Under the pieces are notes generated by a model. The model had not been told where the DNA came from. It made no database searches and saw only the letters and a list, made by a program, of their open reading frames with translations. 5,488 bases of DNA from Caldifarciminota bacterium UBA2202. GTDB taxonomy: Bacteria; Hydrothermota; 32-111. A program made the translations under genes and the position numbers. Positions 1 to 5,488 of this stretch are shown here, in pieces (positions within the stretch are counted from its first letter, which is position 1; each line of letters begins with the position of its first letter). Where the stretch lies: assembly GCA_002327905.1 (NCBI GenBank), contig DCUY01000069.1:6326-11813 (forward strand). Direction: 5' to 3'.

Positions 1-275
1 AGATTCTCAATCATTGACATTCCATACTTTGTTCTGTATCTATTGTCAAGAGACTTTACTCTTCTGCACGGAAATTTTTCGCATTTATAGCAGAAATCGG
101 TTATTTTATTTTTCTATGCGCACTTCACTATTGTGCATCTGATGTCTTCCTTCTCCCTGCCATTGTTCCTTTCATTGCATCCCTTGCAAGTGCTTTTACC
201 TCTCTGAAATCCGAGGCATATTGCGCAGTTCATCCTGCATGGCGCAATGTGAATTCTCTTGACTTCTGTCTTCAC
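1..275 (-). CDS. DUF3795-family cysteine-rich protein, interrupted by in-frame TAG at codon 54, 3'-partial
   Basis: A small gene readable by eye on the minus strand. It starts with GTG at 275-273, overlapping the previous stop as GTGA; an in-frame TAA at 293-291 and the lack of other start codons in between leave GTG as the only start ahead of the conserved region. The product opens VKTEVKRIHIAPC and continues MNCAICLGFQRGKSTCKGC, giving paired cysteines C13, C17, C20, C30 and C33, then C47 and C52. After the TAG (codon 54) the same frame continues with TDFCYKCEKFPC (59-70; C62, C65, C70) and LDNRYRTKYGMSMIEN (76-91) to the window edge. The spacing PCxxNCxxC ... CxxC ... FCYxCxxFPC ... LDxRYRTKYxMSMIEN is the recognisable signature of DUF3795 proteins, presumed metal-binding, of unknown function. 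Nothing downstream of the TAG looks decayed. It is therefore a recent pseudogene, a sequence error, or a gene decoded through UAG. Family assignment is fairly sure; functional status is open. Confidence 0.8.
114..116 (-). other. In-frame amber (TAG) codon within the DUF3795 gene
   Basis: The codon sits between KCA (51-53) and KNKITDFC (55-62), in the short variable linker that joins the two cysteine-rich halves of DUF3795 proteins. The frame is identical before and after, with no insertion or deletion. A single base change from AAG, GAG or CAG, all plausible in this linker, would create it. The three complete stops in the window (3233, 582 and 274 on the minus strand) are all TGA, and about 1,740 sense codons of the other three genes contain no in-frame TAG, which argues against genome-wide reassignment of UAG. 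Confidence 0.85.
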
Positions 276-583
276 TTGATCAAACTTATCTTAATCGGCT
301 TTTTAAGTGAACTTACTTTTATATAATAAATCCCTGTCTTCATATTCTTTGAATCAAAATATGCTTCTATCCCTGTAAAATTCTTGATGTTTTTTATTAT
401 CCTTCCTGCAGTAAAACTGTTTTCATTATAGTATGAGCTGTTGAGAAACGGCGCTGTGCCATATATAACTCCGGATGTCACTTCAACGGAATCAAACTGA
501 TGCTCCGTATATCTGTATTCCGCATTTATTCCCATGCTCAGAATCATTAAGAAAAGTACCATTAAGCATGCAGATTTATTCAT
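272..583 (-). CDS. Short secreted protein: signal peptide plus type IX-type C-terminal tail, probable internally deleted remnant
   Basis: A 103-residue protein with no confidently assigned function. Residues 1-21 form a clear signal peptide (MNK, hydrophobic core ACLMVLFLMILSMG, likely cleavage after INA). Cys6 is inside the core and too near the N-terminus for a lipobox. Residues about 22-58, including DSVEVTSGVIYGTAPFLNS, resemble the opening of secreted esterase/hydrolase-like proteins that carry type IX sorting domains; this is from memory of the family, not a search. From about residue 59 the text switches to a type A sorting-domain-like tail: AGRIIKNIKNFTG, then NMKTGIYYIKVSS and a terminal PIKISLIK, matching the usual G-x-V/I-x-K ... 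L-x-x-G-x-Y-x-x-K-V ... K pattern. Such tails target cargo across the outer membrane in type IX-secreting bacteria. There is no room for a catalytic domain, so I infer an in-frame internal deletion or a genuine mini-cargo. The start is well supported by the ATGA overlap with addB and a strong GGAGGAGG site. Its stop overlaps the next gene as GTGA. Confidence 0.75.
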   Translation of the reverse strand: MNKSACLMVLFLMILSMGINAEYRYTEHQFDSVEVTSGVIYGTAPFLNSSYYNENSFTAGRIIKNIKNFTGIEAYFDSKNMKTGIYYIKVSSLKKPIKISLIK

Positions 584-3234
584 TCCTCCTCCTTTTGTTT
601 TTTGAACGGCATTCCGCTATTTAGTATTTCATTGAGAATACCGACTAATATCATTTTGAATTTTTCATTCAATTCATCATTAAACACAACCTTCTCATTC
701 GACTCATACACCAAATCAAAAACATCATTTGGTTTTCTAAGAGAGTATATAGCCATTGTTATTCTCTTATTGCTGAATTTCATATCATTATGGGCAAGAT
801 ATCCGTAGAAGAGAAGTTGAAATGTTTTCGCATATTTCATAGGATGCTCTTTCCATTTGATTATATCTATCAAATTTTCTCTGTCGTATATCTTCAATTC
901 GGATTTCTCAGCTATCCCTGATTTATAATCGCATATCTTTATCTCATCATCTTTCTCTTCAATCCTGTCGAACTTTCCGTACAAATCTATTTTGCTTCCG
1001 TTCACTTCAACAGAACCGCTCAATTCGCCCTCAAGGTCAAAAAGCTTTATATTGCCATGCGCTCTCTCAATGTCAGACCTGACAAAGTTTTTTATCATCT
1101 CCATCACAACTCTCTTCATCAGATAAGGCTTTCCGCTCTCTGTATTATGAATCTTGTTCTCAGCAAAAGAATCGACAATCATCTTTTCAATTAGAGTTTC
1201 GGAAAGAATCACATTCTCCTTAGCGAAGATTACTCCTTTATTTTTTTCGTACATAATCTGCAGTGCATCATGAGTCGCAGTACCGATTATGTTTGCTCCA
1301 ACCTCATCCCTTTCATTTTCATTCCGTATTTTAAGAACATATTCAAAAAAGAATCTGACCGGGTCAATCATATAAGAAATAAGAGAGGTGGGCGAGTATT
1401 TCAACTCCTTCAGTCTCTTCATAATTCTTTCCGTCTTTTCTATGCTCTCCATCCCTCTAATTGATTCCGCTTCATAATTTTTACTGACTGACGCAACTCT
1501 TCCTTCAAAGATTCCTCCGTGTCTCGCCTCCCAGTTAATCTGTTCTATGAATCTTGATTTTTCATTGTAATTTTCATCTCCCCCTTCGGCATATACTGCA
1601 TAGAACTCTCTGCTCTTGAATAAAATCGAATAGAAATAGTATGAGAAGAGCGCAGACGAGTGTTTGTATGTCGGTAGCCCCCATGATTCCCTCAAGTCGT
1701 TTGGTATATATGATGAAAAGTTTTTTCCTTTCGGCATAATGCCTTCATTGACTGAAAGAACGGCTGTTTTTTCAAATTCAAGACACCTTGATTCAAGCAT
1801 ACCCATAACCTGAAACTCCTGCAGAGGATCTCCTGAAAATGGAACACTCTCTCCCATTATCATTCTCTCAATTAGAATTGCAAGTTTTCCCGCATCATTT
1901 TTGATTTTCAGAGAATCATCATTTTCAAGAACCGTTATTAGTCTGGTGAGGATCTGCACTATTTTAACACTGTTTGATTCGGACAAAATGTCATTCTCTC
2001 CTTCCGAACCTGCAATGACAACGGAATTGACGATTTTTTTCAGAATAAATTTAAGAGGCAACAGGTTCTGCGCTTCGTCATACCACATGAAGACTTCGTC
2101 AAACATCTCGGATTTGAAGCCCCTGAAAATATCATCATAAGAGACAAACGAGGAATCTCCGCTTAAAAGCCTTCCTCTTGCGGCGAAATAGTGTTCTTTC
2201 AGTCTTTGTCTTGAATACGAAGAATCAATCAAATCAAGAACATTTTTATAATAAAATCCTTTCTCATTTTTTTCAGAGTGCATACGGATCATTTTAATTA
2301 TGAATTGAGCTATCGGAGTTTGGATTAAAGGATATCCCATTGTGATATTGATTTTGTCAGCTGATTCCGGCAGTCCGTTTACAACAGGCAACATTAAAGA
2401 TTCGTCGCATAGCACAACTGTGCCTTTTCCATCCATAAAGACATCAGAGAACAGCTCTGTCTGGTCTATAGGCAGAGAATATGAGCGAATCTCTATTTTT
2501 TCATTTGAAGATTCTCCGAAATTTTCTGCATTTTGACCCCATCTTTTAAGATGTGAAATTATGAATTGCGCAGACTCGTGATTTGACCTTAAAAGCTCCT
2601 CGGGCAGATCGAAAAACAGTCTGACTCTCTTCTTTTTCATCATTCCATTTATCAGCTTCACCTCGGAAGGAGTTAAAATATTGAAACCTGCAATGATAAT
2701 ATCCTCAAATTCATCGCATAAAAATTCGTTTTCTGCCGCCTTTCTGTACATCATGCCCCTGTATCCGCGGTTTGATTTAAGCAATTCATTGTTAAGAACG
2801 GAATAAACCGTTTCTATTCTTTTCATTGTTTCAAAATAGCTCTCCGCAAATGTTCCACCCGCCGCATGTTCAAGAGCGGCAGCCTCTTTGACATTGCCGA
2901 GGATTTTTCCATCAAGAAGATACATGTCTAAATCATTAAAATCTTTCATCATTATGTCGAATTTCGGCAGAAACTCATCAAAATACATTCTATTATCATC
3001 CTCATAAGCTTTGTACGCTATGACAGCCATCTTCAAATTATCTTCCTGCATCAGTCCGCTTATCTTTCGCACAAAATTGTCCATAGTAATCATTTCAGGC
3101 AGTATGGCAGTAACACCTGCTTTTTTGTATTCCTCTCTGAGATATACGGCCGACCTCTGCGACGGAAGAATTATGACTGTCTTTTTAGGATTGAGATTTA
3201 ACGACTCTCTGTATATTTTTTCAAGGAATTTCAT
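580..3234 (-). CDS. addB: AddB-like PD-(D/E)XK nuclease, partner of AddA
   Basis: Second subunit of the AddAB-type end-resection enzyme, 884 residues. The N-terminal part is a degenerate helicase-like fold: TVIILPSQRSAVYLREEY (19-36) and LPEMITMDNFVRKISGL (45-61) sit where the family has its first conserved blocks, with no Walker A GxGKT, as expected for this non-motor subunit. The block QVMGMLESRCLEFEK (475-489) followed by LSVNEGIMPKGK (493-504) and the PNDLRESWGLPT stretch (511-522) is typical of Bacteroidota-type AddB. The C-terminal nuclease begins at SPTSLISYMIDPVRFFFEY (614-632) and carries GTATHDAL (His655), GKFDRIEE (Asp756), ICDYKSG (Asp769, Lys771) and QLLFY (806-810), so the active site looks complete. 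The position often held by Cys in SxYxxCP is Asp624, and no C-terminal Cys cluster exists, so the iron-sulphur staple of classical AddB is absent. The ATG lies in an ATGA overlap with the addA stop and has GAGGTGG upstream. The last codons (KEEE) double as the next gene's ribosome binding site. Alternative: a generic PD-(D/E)XK family protein, but adjacency to addA makes AddB most likely. Confidence 0.95.
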   Translation of the reverse strand: MKFLEKIYRESLNLNPKKTVIILPSQRSAVYLREEYKKAGVTAILPEMITMDNFVRKISGLMQEDNLKMAVIAYKAYEDDNRMYFDEFLPKFDIMMKDFNDLDMYLLDGKILGNVKEAAALEHAAGGTFAESYFETMKRIETVYSVLNNELLKSNRGYRGMMYRKAAENEFLCDEFEDIIIAGFNILTPSEVKLINGMMKKKRVRLFFDLPEELLRSNHESAQFIISHLKRWGQNAENFGESSNEKIEIRSYSLPIDQTELFSDVFMDGKGTVVLCDESLMLPVVNGLPESADKINITMGYPLIQTPIAQFIIKMIRMHSEKNEKGFYYKNVLDLIDSSYSRQRLKEHYFAARGRLLSGDSSFVSYDDIFRGFKSEMFDEVFMWYDEAQNLLPLKFILKKIVNSVVIAGSEGENDILSESNSVKIVQILTRLITVLENDDSLKIKNDAGKLAILIERMIMGESVPFSGDPLQEFQVMGMLESRCLEFEKTAVLSVNEGIMPKGKNFSSYIPNDLRESWGLPTYKHSSALFSYYFYSILFKSREFYAVYAEGGDENYNEKSRFIEQINWEARHGGIFEGRVASVSKNYEAESIRGMESIEKTERIMKRLKELKYSPTSLISYMIDPVRFFFEYVLKIRNENERDEVGANIIGTATHDALQIMYEKNKGVIFAKENVILSETLIEKMIVDSFAENKIHNTESGKPYLMKRVVMEMIKNFVRSDIERAHGNIKLFDLEGELSGSVEVNGSKIDLYGKFDRIEEKDDEIKICDYKSGIAEKSELKIYDRENLIDIIKWKEHPMKYAKTFQLLFYGYLAHNDMKFSNKRITMAIYSLRKPNDVFDLVYESNEKVVFNDELNEKFKMILVGILNEILNSGMPFKKQKEEE
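585..592 (-). promoter_or_regulatory. Shine-Dalgarno site of the short secreted protein
   Basis: The minus strand reads GGAGGAGG, one base before the ATG at 583-581; the upstream GGAGG core sits four bases from it. It lies within the final Glu codons of addB. The strength of this site supports the 103-residue frame being, or having been, a real translated gene. Confidence 0.8.
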
Positions 3235-5488
3235 AGTTCCACCTCTTTCACGCTCATTTCCGATGTATAAACAATGTATGCCTTGACATGATAATCCATT
3301 TTTTGATAGGCGAGAGCATACTTTTTTACCTGCTCAAAATGCTCTGCTGATTCTTTTCCGGTTTTGTAATCTGCTATTATTGCCTCATCACCCTTTAACA
3401 TAACTCTGTCAGGCCTTGTTATATTTCCATCTGAAACAATATTCCTTTCATTAAGTATCTCCCATCCCTCCTCAAACAGAAATGATATTTTTTTGTCATT
3501 CATAATTGAGACAAGATCTTCTCTGTAAAGCTTTTCCTCGTCGGCATTCACTATCCCTTCTATCAGAGCATCATTTAAGGCATTTTCAGAATCTCTTGCG
3601 CTCTTTATCTTTGAGAGAAGATAATGAAGAACTTCCCCTCTTTTCGCAACAATCTCCCTGCCCCCCTTCGATAGGAGGTTTCTCATTTTTCTCTCAATGA
3701 ATAAATCTCCGCTGTGACTGCATGCGGTGATTTTTGAGACGGGGTGAGTTTCAGACGTATCTTCCTTCGCTGATATCCGCTTCTTTCCGATTGATAGAGT
3801 CACATTCTCGTTTGATTCCGTATTGCATCCGGATTCATTTGCTATGATAGGAAGCCTGCTGTTTATAATTGCAGATACTGTTGACGGCTCCTCATCATTT
3901 TTTATTTCAACCGCTTTTGTATAGAGATAGAGTTCCTTCTTCGCTCTTGTCATTGCAACATAAAGAAGATTGATGTCGTCAAAAAGATTTTTATCTCTCT
4001 CTTCGCGCTTAGCCGAGGATGCTGATTCTCTAAATAAATTCTCCTGCTCCCGCTTAATGTCGCCGAATTTCACTGCAATTTTCGGCTCTTCATATATAAA
4101 ATACTTATCTTTCAATTTGCTGTTCCCATCCCATGTGGCAAAGGGAATTATCACAATATCATATTCAAGGCCCTTTGATTTGTGTATTGTCGATATTGTC
4201 ACCGCATCTCTGTTTGATGGCGAGGATATTTTCATCTCATCGCCGTATTCATCATAATAGTCAAGAAAATCCTTTGCTCCGCCCTCTCTCATCTTTCCGT
4301 ATGCTTCATTCATAAGTTTTGATATATGCATAACCGACTGAGAGTAATCTCTGCAGAGGGGATTGATGATTATTTCAAGCATTCTTGATATTGCCTCATA
4401 AGCGCTTATCCTCGATACTGTTTGAAGAATTCTGTATTCAAGCTTCTCGTAGATCTCATCACTGAATAAAATTCTTAATATTATCTCTTCATCCTTTCTC
4501 TCAGGTCTCTTTTTCTTCTCTGTTATTTCAAGAAACTTATCCTGCGCCTGCGCAAAGCTATTATCATCTTTGCATATATCTTTCCATAAATATATTATCT
4601 TTGCAAATGATTCTATGTCGCTCTGGTCAGCCGCATATTTCATTACACTGATTATAAAATGAACGAACGGATTCTCTTTTATGAAAAGTGTGTCCGACGA
4701 GACAATCTTCAGGTCTTCTCCGTCTGCTTTTTTTCCTGATAGGAATTCCGCAATACTGCTCCCCTCTTCGCTTTTTCTCACAAGTATCCCTATTGAAGAT
4801 TGTGCGTATCCCCTCTTCAGACAGTCATCAATTATTGAAAGTATAAGCCCATTGTCTATTAAAGCCACTTTTATATCCGATTCTGAATTGATAAGAGTTA
4901 TCTCGGCATGTCCGCAGTTTTCATTGTCAGAGAATCCCTCCATCTCCCTCTTTCCCGACTTCTGCGCCACATTTTCCTCTGAATAGACATTATTATCATG
5001 AAGTATTCCACCGAAGAGAGTATTGTTCAATTCAATTATATTCTGCGCGCTTCTATAATTATATTCAAGAGTTTCATTTCCGATTGACTCTGACTTTTCA
5101 AGGTTCTCCATAACCTCAGTGCTCCCTCCGCGGAACCTGTATATTGCCTGCTTCAAATCACCAACTCCTGTGAAATCACCGCCTTCGGATACGGCATTTT
5201 CAATCAGTGGGCTCAAGTTGCTCCACTGTATTCCCGATGTATCCTGAAATTCATCTATCATAAATTTTCTGAATTTCTCTCCTATCCGGAAATATATGAA
5301 AGGAACACTCTCGCCATCGGCAGACAGGGATGATATCTTACTATTCAGTTCGTCAATGAAAAGAATTTCATTCTCCCTTTGATATTTATCAAGAATACCG
5401 TCTATGCTCTCATACAGAAGATTTGAATATATGTTTTTAAGCAGTATTGAATTGTCGAAATAAATGCTTATATTGTTTGAAAGATACT
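3231..5488 (-). CDS. addA: AddA-like helicase-nuclease subunit (UvrD/Rep superfamily 1), 5'-partial
   Basis: Motor and nuclease subunit of an AddAB-type enzyme that unwinds and resects DNA double-strand ends in the cytoplasm for RecA-dependent repair. The frame is open, without a stop, from the window edge to the TGA at 3231-3233, giving 751 complete codons. The first ATG (5261) lies just before motif II and cannot be the true start. Counting from the first complete codon, I see the family-typical lead-in PFIYFRIGERFRKF (62-75), motif II DEFQDT (78-83), motif III GDLKQAIYRFRGG (109-121), motif IV LEYNYRS (140-146), motif V TIHKSKGLEYD (433-443) and motif VI NLLYVAMTRA (506-515). A C-terminal PD-(D/E)XK nuclease follows: GEVLH (617-621), RPDRVM (691-696, Asp693), IIADYKTG (703-710, Asp706 and Lys708) and QVKKYALAY (719-727). 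Q-motif, Walker A and motif Ia must lie upstream; roughly 300 residues are missing if the protein has the usual length of about 1,000-1,100. It overlaps addB by four bases. Family assignment is firm; the name AddA rather than a generic UvrD helicase rests on the nuclease domain and the adjacent addB. Confidence 0.96.
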   Translation of the reverse strand, partial: YLSNNISIYFDNSILLKNIYSNLLYESIDGILDKYQRENEILFIDELNSKISSLSADGESVPFIYFRIGEKFRKFMIDEFQDTSGIQWSNLSPLIENAVSEGGDFTGVGDLKQAIYRFRGGSTEVMENLEKSESIGNETLEYNYRSAQNIIELNNTLFGGILHDNNVYSEENVAQKSGKREMEGFSDNENCGHAEITLINSESDIKVALIDNGLILSIIDDCLKRGYAQSSIGILVRKSEEGSSIAEFLSGKKADGEDLKIVSSDTLFIKENPFVHFIISVMKYAADQSDIESFAKIIYLWKDICKDDNSFAQAQDKFLEITEKKKRPERKDEEIILRILFSDEIYEKLEYRILQTVSRISAYEAISRMLEIIINPLCRDYSQSVMHISKLMNEAYGKMREGGAKDFLDYYDEYGDEMKISSPSNRDAVTISTIHKSKGLEYDIVIIPFATWDGNSKLKDKYFIYEEPKIAVKFGDIKREQENLFRESASSAKREERDKNLFDDINLLYVAMTRAKKELYLYTKAVEIKNDEEPSTVSAIINSRLPIIANESGCNTESNENVTLSIGKKRISAKEDTSETHPVSKITACSHSGDLFIERKMRNLLSKGGREIVAKRGEVLHYLLSKIKSARDSENALNDALIEGIVNADEEKLYREDLVSIMNDKKISFLFEEGWEILNERNIVSDGNITRPDRVMLKGDEAIIADYKTGKESAEHFEQVKKYALAYQKMDYHVKAYIVYTSEMSVKEVEL
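3239..3245 (-). promoter_or_regulatory. Shine-Dalgarno site of addB
   Basis: The minus strand reads GAGGTGG, four bases before the addB ATG at 3234-3232. It is embedded in the last codons of addA. Together with the ATGA overlap it fixes the addB start and suggests translational coupling, which would keep the two subunits in balance. Confidence 0.8.

Noticed and set aside
114..230. ATG at codon 15 as an alternative start of the DUF3795 gene (minus strand)
   Set aside because: It would remove Cys13 and the IAPC segment, which are part of the conserved family signature; the GTG at 275 with its 4-base overlap fits better.
220..248. Inverted repeat ATTGCGC ... GCGCAAT with a 15-base loop
   Set aside because: It lies inside the conserved IAPCRMNCAI coding segment of the DUF3795 gene, the stem is only 7 bp and there is no T-run, so chance arising from coding sequence is the simplest explanation. 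An effect on translation near the GTG start cannot be excluded.
602..5000. Plus-strand open frames, for example 602-808, 1901-2140, 3011-3286, 3970-4257 and 4681-4986
   Set aside because: All lie antisense inside addA or addB, have low-complexity Ser/Phe/Leu-rich products with no recognisable motifs, and are by-products of the minus-strand coding bias.
3231..5261. Taking the ATG at 5261 as the start of the helicase gene
   Set aside because: It lies immediately before motif II (DEFQDT); the frame is open to the window edge and the 75 upstream codons match AddA sequence, so the gene is simply cut by the window.
1..5488. A CRISPR array, transposon, tRNA/rRNA or novel defence island
   Set aside because: No spaced direct repeats, transposase motifs or recognisable RNA genes were seen. 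AddAB can degrade phage DNA but is a housekeeping repair enzyme, so no new defence system is claimed.

Overview
The window is one tightly packed minus-strand operon read from high to low coordinates: addA-like helicase-nuclease (3231-5488, its 5' end lies outside the window), addB-like nuclease (580-3234), a very short secreted protein with a type IX-type C-terminal tail (272-583), and a cysteine-rich DUF3795-family gene (1-275) that runs off the low-coordinate edge. Every junction is a 4-base start/stop overlap (ATGA, ATGA, GTGA), so no intergenic DNA is visible and translation is probably coupled throughout. No promoter, terminator, RNA gene, CRISPR array or mobile element was seen.

The two large genes form an AddAB-type double-strand-break resection enzyme. 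AddA supplies the SF1A/UvrD helicase motor and one PD-(D/E)XK nuclease. AddB supplies a degenerate helicase-like scaffold and a second PD-(D/E)XK nuclease. Their job is to process broken ends for RecA-dependent repair and to degrade foreign linear DNA. Both nuclease sites look intact, and the AddB is of the type without an iron-sulphur cluster.

The two small downstream genes are the unusual part. The 103-residue protein has a signal peptide, a short stretch resembling the start of a secreted esterase-like protein, and then directly a type IX sorting-domain-like tail, as if the middle had been lost in frame. The next gene, too short to stand out in an ORF search, is a recognisable DUF3795 protein with a GTG start. 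An in-frame TAG at codon 54 interrupts it, and the reading frame and family motifs continue perfectly on the far side. This is a recent nonsense mutation, a sequencing error, or genuine UAG recoding or readthrough.

The organism is a low-GC bacterium. The AddA/AddB sequence style and the type IX-like tail point to Bacteroidota or a related FCB-type phylum. The strong Shine-Dalgarno sequences (GAGGTGG, GGAGGAGG) are less typical of Bacteroidota proper and favour a neighbouring lineage. The phylum cannot be fixed from this window alone.
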